DNA of 64,000 nt, taken from contig NC_064042.1 in assembly GCF_932526225.1 (NCBI RefSeq), forward strand, positions 2,401,001 through 2,465,000, read 5' to 3'. Under the pieces are notes generated by a model. It saw only the letters and a program-made list of their open reading frames with translations, had not been told where the DNA came from and did no database searches. The translations under genes and the position numbers were made by a program. Source of the DNA: Nematostella vectensis. Its lineage: Eukaryota > Cnidaria > Anthozoa > Actiniaria > Edwardsiidae. This document shows positions 1 through 13,600 of the stretch, in pieces; within the stretch, counting starts at the first letter, position 1, and each line of letters starts with the position of its first letter.

Positions 1-273
1 AATATGCCATATACCATCGGGTCCCTTGGAGTAGTACTTTCGTCTTCTAAGCTACTCGGGGTTCATATTTCAGATGAGCTAACATGGGCTGCGCACTGCG
101 ACCATGTTGTCAAGAAAGCCAACAGAAGCCAACAGAAAACCAACTTTGTAAAACAAACCAAACCGGACAATCCCATCTTTCCACTTGTCAATAACAGAGT
201 CGTTCACTCGACTAATAACATGCGTCTGAGGTCTGGAAGAAATTCCAACCCAATGATTGTACCGACAGATTAA
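1..273 (+). mobile_element. C-terminal fragment of a LINE reverse transcriptase
   Basis: An open frame from base 4 encodes a peptide containing KLLGVHISDELTW followed by HCDHVVKKANR. This is the conserved region just downstream of the reverse transcriptase core in CR1/L2-type LINEs; the intact LINE at 28930-32427 in this window has the closely similar KYLGVHISTSLNW and KKKAN. The homology fades after about base 125 into unrelated sequence. It is a short relic cut by the window edge. It lies upstream of, and perhaps in an intron of, the receptor gene at 1240-3116. Confidence 0.6.
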
Positions 274-342
274 AACATTTTGTAACTGTAAAATGTCAAG
301 TATTAGTGTTTTTCTTTTTCTAAATGCGCAATTGCCTGTAAT

Positions 343-778
343 TCAGCTCCAATAACTGCTAGAGGCATCAATAAACAATATTAATAAAAAAATTATCCTT
401 GATCTATAGTCCACTCCCTCTGGATCGATGTATTTTAGAATTATTCTGACCGTCTCGCGGTCGACATTTAGGCCATACTGAACCCGTAGTCTATGGTGTA
501 TTTGCCTGTATCCGAAACAAGACCCACTTCTACTTATCTCTTGCTCAATAACATCACAAATGTCCCGGAGACTCGCATGTTGTCTTCTTCGCTGCAAACC
601 TTTTGAACGAAGGATCCTTTTTAGCTGATGCATTGAGATAGTTATACCATGCAGTGCACAAAGAAACGATAATATCTCGCAGTACTGAAAACCAAGCAGG
701 AAATAGCTTTCTATTATAAAATCTCGATCCCCTTGCACGCTCGGAAGATATGTCGGCACTGCAAAAGCTCCGACACAA
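343..778 (-). pseudogene. Truncated integrase-like transposon protein (HTH part)
   Basis: The minus-strand frame holds SYFLLGFQYCEILSFL, then MHQLKRILRSKGLQRRR and FGYRQIHHRLRVQYGL, ending near YIDPEGVDYRSR. These blocks resemble the helix-turn-helix region preceding the integrase core of DDE transposon proteins that are common in cnidarian genomes. The catalytic core expected downstream is absent because the frame runs into AT-rich sequence and stops near base 343. I infer a 5' fragment of a dead element. The family name is uncertain because only the N-terminal part remains. Confidence 0.5.
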
Positions 779-867
779 AAAGAGTAAGCGAGAAAAATAG
801 AAATAAAACCAATGTTTCTGTAGTTTTCTAAGTGCCTAATGAGCCTGCAATCACCGTGGTGTGGCAC

Positions 868-972
868 AGCGGTATGGCCGTGGGGCGACGGGGCCGTGGG
901 GTGATGGGGCGATGAGGCCGTGAGGCGATGGGGCCGTGGGGCGATGGGGCCGTGGGGCGATGGGGCCGTGGG
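868..972. repeat. GC-rich minisatellite
   Basis: A tandem array of an 8-10 base unit related to GGGGCCGTGGGGCGAT occupies about 100 bases, with small variants such as GATGAGG and GACGGGG. It is far more GC-rich than its surroundings. Confidence 0.85.
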
Positions 973-1239
973 AATAAAAAATATATACCCAAAATACCAT
1001 GTCCCTTATTGGCCACCGTAGAAAATAACGAAATTATTCATATCTGCGAGCGGCGAACACGCTTCAGTCGTTTCTCCTTTTGTTATGAGGCCTATACTGC
1101 AGTCTAAACAAACGATGCACGCGACTACAGTGTTACTTGCTTAGACGCCGTCCCCAAATACACACTTTTACTTAAAGAGTCTCTCTCTATCAGCCGCCAT
1201 GTTGACATCCAAGCAAAATACATATTTTTTTCGTTCTAG

Positions 1240-3116
1240 ATGGTTTTACCATGAAGGATGTTGTGTACAAATGGCTGGACGACCCCAAGCAGAAAACTAT
1301 AGAGACGGCCGAGGGACTAGACGCCACGGAATTTAGCATTGTCTCCCTTAAGCCTATGGAGAACATAAGTGTGTTCAACCTAGGTAAGATCGCCCCCAGG
1401 AGAACACAAATGTGTTCAGCCTAGATAAGTTCTCCCCTGGGGTATCTTCGGGGTGTGGCGGTTAGTTAGTCAATTGTACAATCGTTTTGTCAAATCAATA
1501 GTACAAGGCATTTGAATCTTTGTCTGCAATCTCTGTTCAAGAAATTGGTTGGTAGGTTCAGAGATTTTAGCAATACGCAGGTTGAGCCAGTGCAAGAAAG
1601 ACCCGCAAAATATAAAAACAATTGACTATACTACATTAACTTTTTATATATGCTTTGTTGCGCGACCTCCCACAATCCAAAATTTCGTTCTTCGTTTGGG
1701 AATAGCGCGTAGTCAATCAAACCAAACAATCAAAAACCAGACAATCCGCCCCCAAACCTTTTGTCTGACTACGCGTTTTTCCCAAACGAGACATGGATGT
1801 TGGATTCGCCGTGGTCGCGCAACATCGAATTTGGCCGTAATGTTGTATGTCTGAAAAAAAAAATTCTTTTAACTTTCTCAGGGAATTTCTCAAGCTTGAC
1901 CATGCGGATATATTTGGACAGAAGGACAACTTATTACGTCATACAGATTTACATTCCTTGCAGTATGATAGTTATGCTTTCATGGGTAAGTACAATGTTG
2001 CTATGGTAATGTCAATCATTCTCGAGCAAATTTACATTTCTTGAAGTATGATCGTTTTGGTTTCCGTAATATATAGTAATGCTATATATTTTGCAATCAT
2101 CAGATTTCATTCTGGCTCGATTACAAATCGGTGCCTGCTCGGACAGCCCTCGGAATCACGACCGTATTGGCGATGACGACTCTTTTGTTCGGTATCCAGT
2201 CGTCCCTTCCCGGCGTGCCGTACATTAAGGCGGTTGATCAGTTTCTCATCGTCTCGTTCGCGTGTGTCTTCGTTGCGTTGATCGAGTTTGCCGTCGTGAA
2301 CTTTATCAGTTCGTACGATGAGTCACATGATGACGTCACACTCAAGAAATATTCTAAATACGACATGGTGAGTCACGTGTCACGAGTAGGTTATATGATG
2401 AGTTGGTAATATTGCATTTTATCAGATGGTGACAAAGCCAGAGTTTGTCAGCCTCTTTTATAAACTCTTTCATAAGCTCTTTTATAAACTCATAAACTCT
2501 TTCATAAACCTCTTCTCTAAATAAACACAGAGTGCGTCGCATAAACAAGAAAGCAAGGAACTCTTGGTTTTATTTTATTTCCTGACAAACTCTTTCTTAA
2601 GTTTCTCTTAAACATGGAATCGAGGTTATTTTCCTATCGTGAGTCTACATATGGAATGTTGATCACGTGGTTGGCTGGTTCCGTTTAGTGAGCTGGTCAC
2701 GTGGTGTGTTCATCACGTGGTAAGCTGGTCACGTGCCAAGCCGGTCACGTCATGACTTGGCACGTAAGCAGGTTATCTGCCAGCAAGCGATCTGATCATT
2801 CTCACAATGCATTTTCTCTCTTCTTATCTTCCAGTCTGAAGCTTTTACTGTTCAGTTTCATAACGAGGCTTACTGTGGTGAAGAAAACGGTAGTCATAGC
2901 AACGCCACAGCATCCACAACGACACCTCACCAAAACGCAGCAGCCAATGGTGATGTCAACACAGGAAGACCAAAAAGAAGAAAGAAAGAGAAACATGCGC
3001 CGAAATGCGGCTCGGTCCACGCGCTGACGATAGACAGATATTCACGGGTGGCGTTCCCTCTCGGCTACACCATTTATGTTATTATCTATTTCGTAAGACA
3101 AGGAGCCTTGTCGTGA
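1240..3116 (+). CDS. Cys-loop ligand-gated ion channel, anion type (3' exons)
   Basis: Four exons join in phase: 1240-1383, 1882-1985, 2104-2367 and 2835-3116 (stop TGA at 3114-3116), all with GT-AG borders. The first encodes the end of the extracellular domain (DVVYKWLDDP). The second carries pre-M1 and M1 (YYVIQIYIPCSMIVMLSW). The third gives ISFWLDYKSVPARTALG: the PAR motif between M1 and M2 is typical of anion-selective GABA-A/glycine receptor subunits and is followed by M2 and M3. The last exon has a basic intracellular loop (RPKRRKKEKH) and M4 (VAFPLGYTIYVIIYF), ending after RQGALS. The protein should be a plasma-membrane pentameric channel subunit. The signal peptide, ligand-binding loops and Cys-loop lie upstream of the window, so ligand identity cannot be decided. 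Confidence 0.9.
2660..2765. repeat. Array of CACGTG-containing repeats in receptor intron
   Basis: Between the third and last receptor exons, a degenerate unit of about 16 bases (GCTGGTCACGTGG) recurs roughly six times, most copies carrying the palindrome CACGTG and the last ones CACGTC or CACGTA. It could act as an E-box cluster or simply be a minisatellite. Confidence 0.7.
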
Positions 3117-4603
3117 TGTCAGCAATTCTTTATCACTTATTACGGAAGTATATATATAAATTTAAGCAAAAATTTATCGCAAGACGACTTCCCAGCAGTC
3201 AACGCGAGCCTAGGTAAGACAACAGGGCTCCTTGTAGCGGAGCTCCCATACCTAAGAAAAAGTGGTATACAAAACAAATATTGGTAAGTGTCGCGATGTC
3301 CGTCGTCCGTCCGCATGTCAAAAAGGAAGAGACAGCGATCTTCATATCAATCAATGGCTGTCGTTTTTTTTTCTAAATGGTCTAAAAGAGCCTGGGGCGA
3401 GCGCGCGGGAGACCTGTGCTATTTTAAGACGTTAGATACTAGGCTCCATATCCAAGTTGACTACCAACAAGATCGTATTAAACACGAATTACTGCAAGTT
3501 TACGTGGAAATTTTCGACTAACAAAGCTCTGGAGCGAGAAAAAAGTGAAATTGAATCGAAAGCGGATTCTTAAATATGGTATGTAATGCCCAATAAGAAA
3601 ATGACCGAGCGAGCTAGAAAAACGACAGTTTTTAAAACAAGATTGATTGCTTCTTGGGCCTATTTTGCCGTGTTGTCTTCTCCTCAACCCGTAGCAGGTG
3701 CTTGGGGCACGTGTCCTCGTCAATATGTAAAGAGACAAGCGTGATTCTGCTCTATAACACCTGAGTTATAGTAGTACAGGGCCGTAGCAGGGGTGGGGCA
3801 CTGGGGGCATGTGCCCCCCTTCCAATATTTAAAAAATATATATATAAGGAAATGACCAGTAGGGGCGTGGCTGTGCCCCCCCTAATATTTTCTTTGTTTC
3901 TTTATTGTGCCTCCCCCACACCCCCCAGTCTTGCGTGGCCTGCTACGGCTTTGCTATAAAAAGGGATCACGGACATGAAAATCTCAGGGCAAACAGGGTT
4001 CTCGGTAGAAAGGAATGCCATTTCGTTTGTGCTAAGAGTCATTTTTATCAGAATGTCTCAAAGTAGATGGAATCCATTTTTTAATCTTTATTTTTAATTC
4101 ACGTGGTTATATAAAATGTTTTATGTTCAAATTGAACGAAAGTGCACAAATATATAATCATTTTCTAACTATTTGGTGAGTGTTGATGGAAATACCTAAC
4201 GCGCCACACCCGTCTAACCACAGGAAAACCGGAGGCGAGCAGGAAATTTCATTTTCCCTGTCCTGGTTCAAAACATTTTAAGAAGTGCTTGACATCTTTT
4301 GTTAATTGAGTGAAAGTTGAATAAATTGAGATACAAAAAATACTTGTTTTATCATATAGGTCTATCTCAGCTTTAAACTTTCGGGTATAAATGTATAGAA
4401 ATGGTAGTAATAAATATTTGGCAGTAAACAACGGGAACCTCAGAGAAGAAAAACACGATTTCGAGAAAAAAAATCCTAGATTTCGGGTTAATAATAAAAA
4501 GAGAATTGGCTAGATTTTGGCCATTTCTGGAGAATTTAGTCACCACCATGGTTTGGAATCATGTATCTTTTATTTCTACCCGTTTTCTTGTGTCAGATCG
4601 ACG
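3117..4603. other. Intergenic region between receptor and TMTC genes
   Basis: This gap separates the 3' ends of two convergent genes. It contains the small palindromic repeat at 3782-3951 and AT-rich sequence. A minus-strand AATAAA at about 4569-4574 is a plausible polyadenylation signal for the TMTC gene, whose stop codon is at 4604-4606. No further coding region is supported. Confidence 0.6.
3782..3951. mobile_element. Small inverted-repeat element (MITE)
   Basis: The ends GCCGTAGCAGG and CCTGCTACGGC are inverted repeats. Inside are G-runs and C-runs such as GGGGGCATGTGCCCCCC. The layout fits a non-autonomous palindromic element, probably related to the G-run repeats near 8300 and 21856. 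Confidence 0.6.
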
Positions 4604-7600
4604 TTACTTTTGTCTTGATCCCTGCTCTACCTTCAAGCCCATATGGTCTTCTGATGACTTGGATCGATGGTCCTCTGTGAGCCTCTGTATGCCCTCCAGT
4701 GCCCTCACGTGGCTTGTGTCTTTCCGTATCACGTCCATGTACAGCTTCATGGCCTCTAGTCGCTTTCCCTGTCTCTCTAGGATCAGCCCGAGGAGATACT
4801 CCGCTTCCATGTTCTTATCATCCTGAGTCAGAATCTGCAGCAGTTCAACCCTCGCGTCGTCTATTTCATTCTGAGAAAAAAAGAGAAAATCAAGAAAAAC
4901 AATAGTCTACTTTCGAATTCTACTATGACCACTAGTCAGTGCGCATAAATACAGTGCTCGGTTTTGGACAAATTCCAAGCGTATAATAAAGAGAATCCCC
5001 TTGCAAAAACCTGTGAATTCTTCATGGTCTTGTTGGTATTTGCGGACAATTAGCATTCAACAGAGGCACTGTATTTAGTCCTAAGTGAACATATACCTTA
5101 GCGAGAGACACTCAAAAAGTCAAGCCAAGCAGGAATCTGTCAGTACATAAGAACAAACTCACCGATTTCAATAGCAACATAGCTAGAAGCATCCTTGACG
5201 AATGTTCATCCGGGGACAGACCAAGGCCGGTTCGTAGGTAGTGTATCGCCTTGCATTAAAAGCAAGAAAAGAATGAATATTCAGTATAATTTCTTTAGAT
5301 TTAAATAAACTGGTTTGCTTTACTTATTTCCGATATTGAATGCAAGATAAGTAGTTTTTAGAACGGCCAAGGCCTTGGGGTTATTCGGTCGCATACAAAG
5401 TTTCCACAAATAAAGTTACAATAAAAATACAATAAAACAGAGTTTCCAATAGAAACATCTGCATTCGATATTCGGGTTGCGCGTAAAAAACGCATCTTAT
5501 TTCACGAGGGTAATGCTCAGGATAGCTAGAGACTTTTAAAAACCTAAAGCCCCATCTAAACTAAAAATTTTTAGTTGACAACTATATTTGTTGGCATCTA
5601 CACTAGCAATTTTTCATGAGTGACAATTTTAAATTTCTGAGAAAAAGCAAACCTGATAGCTTTTGAGCAACTATAATTGCCACTTACACTAGCAAATAAA
5701 AATTGTCACATACGAATTGTCAACTAAAAATTGTTAGTGTTAATGGGGCTTAAAAATGGGGGTGAGATAAGGCTAAAATACACAAGATACCGGCAAAATT
5801 GGGTTCAATTTACGGCCTCCCGCGGGTAATTTTTGGCAAAATTACGTTCAAATTAAAATCCGTTTTTAGTAGCCCCTTCAAAACGTGCAACAGATCTGGT
5901 CTTTGGCGAACATAATCACCAACGCCTCTAGTTTGCAAATTCTGAAGTTAAAAAAATAATATTAGTAATCGGCGAACGCACGTGCAAATGAAATCGCAGT
6001 TTTTGGGGTTTGAGAGACCTTAAAAACGGCAGTTTCATATAATATAGTAGTCATGACAAACCCTTCTCATGGACTTTTCTGATGGATGAGCATTCTTGAT
6101 CAGCGGATGTCCGAGCATGCGCCCTATAGCAAGGTAAGGTCTACCATCCGTTGGTACTATAGCCGTGGTCCTTATGTAGCTCTCCATAGCCTCCTAACAA
6201 ACGGACATAAAGGCAGATTACATGCAGGGCCGTACGTACCTGTCTTTACGTCTGAGCTTAACCAGATATTTAGACAATCTCTATGAGAGGCAAATGTGTG
6301 GCGAGGTTCAGAGGTTAGAAACGCCCTTTACATGGTAGTTTTGCAGACCAGTAAGCGAGGAATACAATAAATGGATGAGATTACAGGGTGTTGCGGCCGG
6401 TAGCAATGCTATATTTTGGGGAGCAAAATAAACTTTTTTGGACGCGAGAAAAATACTCTCAAAAGCCTCCTAGGAAAGAGCACTATGTGATTAGTATTGG
6501 ATGTAAGGGATGTATTTTGAAGAAGAAAATTACAGAGAATCCTAGCCCTCCCCCATCATCCCATAACACCTCCACTGCTACGACCCTCACCCTTCCTCCT
6601 CTGAATCCCTTCCCCCTTTACCCCTGCCCTGCCCGACCTCGTCCTCCCTTATTTTATCTTCACTTTCCCTTACTCCGACCCTCCCGCTCTTACCCTCTTA
6701 GACCCAGCCCACCTCTACGCCTCCCCTTCTTGCATCCTTTAACTTTCCCTCCCCTCCCAGGGGGATGCGCACCCCCCTTGGCGGAGAAAAAGTAGGTCAT
6801 TTCTTTTTAAGGAATCTGCAAATACTATGCTTTTTCCATATGATACCAATACGACTATACACCACGCCCCTCCTCGCAATTACCTTATTCAGTCCCAGTT
6901 TCTCCAGCACATTGCCGTATTGAAAGTGCAGCATGGGGTCGCTGGGTCGGAGGGAGATGGCTTTCTTGTACTGTTCTATCGCCTCCATGTGGCGGTTCGT
7001 CACGCGGAGCAAATGCGCCATGTTTGTGTTCGCGTCGGCGCTGTTCGGTTTCAGGGACAAAGCGATGTTATAGGCTGACTCAGCCTCTTTCTCGCGATCT
7101 GAAAACACAGGCAGTCCACGCTGTTAGCCCGGACACCATATTCTATTTACAGTAAAACTCAAACATCCAAAAATCAAGTTACAGGTATTCCATACTGCCG
7201 AGAGCATCTAAGTTTCTTAAAACTGTTAAAAACAAAGGTGTGGTATACCGTTTATATTTATACATTTACTAATTGGTTGATTGCGTTTCTCAACAGGTTT
7301 CTAATGGACGATCACTGTTTTTGCTTAAAAGGAATGACTCCAGGCGGGTTACCTGTGTTGACAAGCACCAAACCGAGGTTGACCCAAGCTGTGACGTAAT
7401 GCGGCCGAAGTTTTATTGATTGACGGTAGAACTTCTCACAGAGAAGAAGACCCTAATGATTACAAAGTTTTCAGTTTCAAGTTGTTACGCAACCTGCCAC
7501 AATTCCTTCGCCCGTTTGGAAATAGCGCGTCAGCCTAGCATATCAAAACCGGCCCAAAATTGTCATTGACTACGCGCTTCTCCCAAATAAAAAAATGCAA

Positions 7601-10600
7601 ATCAGTGCCAGAACCACGATAAACGAGCAATAGTTTTTGAAAGGGCGTACGTAGATCCGGTTTAATTGCATGACTTCAAAGGGGGGGGGGGGGGGGAGGC
7701 CCAAATGAGGGTGTCACCAACATATCAAACATGTATAGCAAAGGTATATTGGATCTACAAATATATTTGTATCTGCATGCAGGTGTGTTTCCGTGCTTCT
7801 TTCACCTTCTTTGCGAAGTAGTTGCCCATCGTCAAGTGTATCTTGGCGTTTTCTGGGTTAACCCTAAGTCCAGAGGCAGCCAGTGTTCCTGTATCGTACC
7901 ACTCGCTATTACGATGGACGGTCTTTGCCGCGAAAGTCAGTAGAAGGGTGTAAACAAGTACTTGGCCGAGCCAGTTAAGTCGAAAAGATAGTGTGGAGCC
8001 TTCATGTGATGAGCTCTTCTGCAAAGTAAATTAAAGAATGTCGATCAACCACTCCTTTGTTGTTTTTTTTAATTGAAAATACAGCGATTTATTAGCAAGG
8101 AAACATGAAAATAACAATCTACAAATGGTGTCTGGTACGTTATTGACGATATTTGATTGAAGATCTGGGTTACTTGCTTGAATTAGCCGATGGAAATGGA
8201 TTCTTTGTGTGACTCGGCATTGAGCGGGAGCATAAAATGGCGGCATGACTGGCCTTCTTCAAGTAAACGGAAGGGAAGCTTAGTGCATGTCCAGGATTTT
8301 CCTTGGGGGGGGGGGGGGGGGGGGGGGTGCGAAATCCGAAAAAGTGGACCTAATTTTTCCGGGAAGGGGGGGGGGGGGGGGGTAGGGGAGGGGGTTCTCA
8401 TATAAAAATCTAACCACCCCCGAAAGAACAAAAAGGGATTTTTTTATGCCTTTTTATAGTGTCTCTACGGGACGTTTTTTGTCGAATTTGCCTACATACC
8501 ATAGGGTGATCTGGCTTATGATTTTGAGTTTTGTCTACAAACTACAAATAATAGCACGTCTATTGAGAACCAAATGTGGACTTTCGGCCGTTGTGGGGAG
8601 TGCGTTCGCACCCTCTGCACCCCCCTCCCCCTGGGTACGGGCCTGACGTCTTAACAACTGAACGTGCATGTCTCCTCTGGGTCGTGAGAAGCGCGCAATA
8701 TGAGCTTTGCTAATCCGAACTCTAATCCTTGCGCTCCTGGGGTTATAAATTTCAAAATTACTGGGCGTTACTAGGAGCTTATTTGCGCCTATCCTCTCGC
8801 GGCGGGGCTCACCCTTCACTTTGGGTATGTGAAGGCGGGTCCGTCCGAGCATTTTCGCTCGTTCTTGTAAGATAATATTAATGATTATAACATCCATACC
8901 TTGATTTTTAGCTCTTGCTTATTAGAACTCACAGCACCATTTGTTTCCTCCTCATCTTTAGAAGCAGATTCCATGATCCCACAGGTTACCCGTATCCCGA
9001 GGGACAGCAGGACACAGTACCCCATGCTAGGGATGTATAGCACTCTCTCTGCGATCACGAAACCAACGGGCACGAACAGGTTCGACGCGGGTAGGAACGG
9101 CACGACGACCATGACGAGGCCGAATAGCACGATGCGGCCGTTACGACTGTAGGCGATGGCGGATAGCTATAAATATGAAAGACAGATGAGTATAGCCTGT
9201 GTAACAAGTAAAGGGAAGGGAGGGTATCTAAGGCGAACGGGATTGTGGGCGATGGCGGATAGCTAGAAGCAAAAGGTATCATTCTGAGTGAAGCCTGCGT
9301 AGCAAGCGCAGAGCCAAATGAGAGAGAATGCGAGAGGGCTTATATTTCCATTAATCGTCGATCACAGAGACTGTCTGCAAGAGTTGCTTGAAATAGAAAG
9401 AAAGCAAGCGGTAGAACGGGTGGGGTCTGCCCGTTCATTATAGCTTAAGAGAATTTAGGCGAGAGGGAAAAGCTACAAAAACCTTGAGTCAAGCCTGTTT
9501 TGTCAAACCTGTTTGACAAGTTAAATGGATAGAGAGAGTGGTGTTTTTAATATGGGAAGTTACATTGCCTTGCTATTTCCCTTATTTTCTTATTCTATTA
9601 GCACTATTAGCGATGAGTGGCGATTAGCTTCAAGTATGAAGAACGACGAATCAAGCAAGCTCGAAAGGTAAGACCTGAAGGTTGCTGCTCGTGAAAGCAA
9701 AATACAGTAACTGAGTGAAGTGAAGATATAGAATTTGCATTATTGTTTTAAGGTCAGGTCGGGGACGATAGGAGACATGAATAACAGATGACGTAGATGA
9801 CGTTATAAAAAACGAACCAATACACAAGAAGGTGCATGGGTGTGTACAATATCTTACTCTCTTTACCGTCTTCTCTTCTACTGATTGAGTTTGTTCTGCT
9901 GTTTTGGTAGTGTTTTTATTAAAGTCATGTTTTGCTTGTGTCTCTCCATTTGCCACATTGGAATCGGCATCAGACGTCTTGGCCTCGTCGGTATAATGGT
10001 ATAACCTTAGAGCTGAACAAGCAAACAGGATATGAGTGCTGAGATTCGAATTAGTAGAACTTCAAAAGTCTAAATAGGAAATAGTGCCCCGGCATCGCGA
10101 AAGCAGCTCACAGCAACGTCGAAACGACGACACTGAAAAATGGTGTAATAGTGTAATGGTGAAAATAGTGTAAATATCTTGCTTTTTCGTTTTAGTAAAA
10201 GTCTCCGTTGTAGCCAGTCCATGTTTGTCTTTTTGTGGGGGGCTGAATCGTTTAGCGACTAACGCGGACCGGCTGCACTGCTTGGTTGAAGGCTGCTACA
10301 AAAAACCATGTGTAAAAAATAGTGCGAATTGACGATCTGTTGGTCTAAAAACATCTGAATGGCGAGACGAAAGCTAAAAAACTCTTTTCGTGCAACAAAG
10401 TGCATCGTTATTTTTATTCGAAATGAAAAAAAAACAAGATTCATAATTGATTTTCTTACCTAGAAGCGTAAAAGCCATCAATGACGACAAAAACCCAAAG
10501 CTTATCAAGTTACGCTCATCCCACATGGATTCCACACGTGGAATACTATCCATTGACCAGTCGTAGCACAGAGAACTAGGCACCATTAAAAACCAGGCGT

Positions 10601-13600
10601 TCTTTGCTAGAATAAACGAGTATGTCCGGACACGCGTCCACTTGTCCGGATGGAAGTAGGTCGGGTTATCGGACTCTACAAACGAGGTAGGTAGACCACC
10701 CCCTATTATTACGATACGGATGTATAATAAAATAATGCAGAAGGCAGAAATAATGATTACGCGCTCCACCAGAGATCTGAACCACTTCGGTAACCACCTG
10801 AAACGACAGTAAGTGATTTTTAAACCACTATATGATAGATTTTCAATATTCAGACGGGGGAGGGTGTTTATTGGACAAGGGAGAGAGGGGGGGAGGGGGG
10901 TTAAAGAAAGAAAGGGGGGGTTTGATTATCAGTAGGGTGGACCTTAAAGAAAGAAGATTTGTATAATTTTCACCTCGCTCCGCCTCTACCCTAATAAGAG
11001 ATCACGTGACTGTTCGGATGGCAAGCTAGCGCGCACTCAGCCTTTTAGCGGCAAAATAACAGCCAAAAACAGCAACTTATTCCATATCAAACATATTTCC
11101 CACATATAGTGCCCTTCGTATGTGTTGCCTTATATGGGCATAGATGCCCATATTTAGAGGAGCTACAGTTTTCCCGTTCCCTGATCTCCTGAAAACATGG
11201 TGAAAATATGCTGATTCATGTCAATTTGAGACTTGCGGCCAAAATTTGTTAGAAAACCTTGATTGCTTGGTCAAATCTTTTTTCTCACTGATCTCGAAAA
11301 GCCCTTAGACCCAGGCTCCCAAGAGGTCGGCCGAGTGGGTATGAAGGACACCCAAATTTTGATATGAACGCTTACGAAAATAAACCAGAATTTTTTTTTT
11401 TCAGAAAGGGTTTAGTTTTTCATTTAAAGATTTTTTTCTTCGTCGTTCTCTGGTGTAACGGGCGCAGTCATTTTTTATTTTTTTTTATTTTGATAAGTTT
11501 GTTTTGAATTTTCCACCCAAAAGGTCACGTGATCTCTTAGCGCAAGTCCCGTATTGAATGATGAACGGTACCTAAGGGACCTACTCTATCCCATCGCGTG
11601 GGGAAAGAGCACTCTCTATCTCCACGACTCTCAAGACGACCTTAAGGCGACCTAGCCCTCTAAAACCATAAGCGTGCTGATACACCAGGCCTTTCTTCTA
11701 CAATTATCGTTCTAGAACAATTTAATGCGAAATATAATAAAACTTAAAACATTTAAACGAACGATAACACTTAAATGCAAATTTTAAGAAAATTAAAAAC
11801 CGGTTGAACGAACAGTACTTACCGTTTATTTGTATGTGAAGACTTATGTCGCTCTGTACAAAACATCAGCTCTTTGACAGTTCCCATGGTAACATTACAT
11901 ACATATATGACGTCATAGATAACACAAATGGCTAACACAGTGACTCCTTGCTCCTTACTAAGTAAAGCGACAACTGTAAACAACAAGCAGGCGGCCATCC
12001 ATGGCTTCGAGTAAGAGGCAGGACGACACCCGTCATGTAGGGAAGGGTTCGTCCTCGAACTCCCGTGTAGGGAGGGGTGGGGAGCTCGTATGTTCCCTGG
12101 TGATTTCTTAGATGGGCTATTAGAAGTTCTTGAAGGCTGAACACATTTAGTGAAAGATAAAAACGAGAGGAGATAAAATAACGCGCATTGCACATCAGCC
12201 CGTCCAGTGACATTCGCCACCGCTTCCGTATGTATAGGATGAATGGCGAATATCAGTCCAGCCAATAGCGTCGCAGAATCAGATGACGTCAGCCCCTGAA
12301 AGATGACGTCACATGCGGAGACGAACAGCACGGAGACGGCCACGTGCATCCCGACGTTGACCACGTGATAGCCAAGTGGCTGAAGCCCGTGAATGAGGTA
12401 GTTCAACCGGAAGGTGAGGATGGTGGCGGGCCGATAGGACTTGTGGGAATGGTTGCTGTCAAGCGGCTCGCCCCAGAAGTCATTGCGAAAAATAGACGTG
12501 AGTGAAGAGTGAGGCCTGGAGTGAGAGAATATAAATATGTCACGCTGGTCTGGAGTAACGCAACTCTCCCCTCACTGGCGCGACAGCGGCTAGGGTTTTC
12601 CTATTACATACAGTATTCATTTATTTATTTGTATAAGGCAAATGCTACGCGCAAAGAAACACTAAGGCTAAGTCAAACGTCGTATTATCCATAAACCGTA
12701 TTTAATGCAAATGCATTTAAATGATACGTAAGTAATATTTGCATTGTGCGGGGAATAAAAAGTTCGCGAAAGTCAAGAAAGGGTTAATTACCGTGCATGT
12801 AACGCTGGGAACGCCTCGCATGGCTAAGCACAAGACAAAGAATATTCTAATTGCTTTGCACCACCTTCTTATTAGTCTACAAAAGGAGCCATCTTTGGCC
12901 TGTAAGATTTCGCTTTTTTGCATCGGGATTTTCAAATTATACGAAAAGTTTTACGGCAAGAAAATAGGTGACATTGCTAAAAAATTAAAGCGAAAGCATC
13001 CCAAGCGAAAAAGATTCAGGGATAGTCAAGCTCATTATGTACGCCAATAGCAGGGAAAACAATAGACAGTACTTCCGCCTTTAGTGTCGAGGCGAGAAAA
13101 TAATAAAAAATAAATAAAATACGCCGGGGAGATAGAGAAACTTCTCACAACTATGACATTAGTATCTATGTTATTGTAAACTATCATAGTCTTATCTAAC
13201 TTGACATCTTTTTTTATGTACTTTATTGAAATATGGAAATAAAAGGCGCTGTACTGGGAGACAATGAAAGCGCGCAGGAAAATAATGATTAAGTTTGGAA
13301 GGCGAGAAGTGTCCTATATTCAGTGGACGTTAGCACCCGCACAAACCGCCGATCGACTTTTTAGTAATTAATATAAACACCCTGAATATTTATAAAACAA
13401 GAGATGCAACGCTACGAAACATAACAAAAAAAAAGGTTCTTGTTAGAGCTTGAGCGCACGCGAATCCAAATAGCGCTAATGTGATTTGTACTTTAGAATT
13501 CTTTCAATTGTTATGGTGACTCCCGTTCAATTGAATACGCAAACAGGTTTAATGAACAAAGACAGTTCAAAAGGGGTTTCTTCGTGCTTGAATAATGCAA

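Noticed and set aside
8183-8431. Proline-rich or glycine-rich frames
   Set aside because: Created by two G-runs in a small repeat; no start context or homology.
12739-13050. 103-codon Lys-rich open frame in the first TMTC intron
   Set aside because: Low-complexity Lys-rich translation of AT-rich DNA with no domain; overlaps an equally long frame on the other strand.
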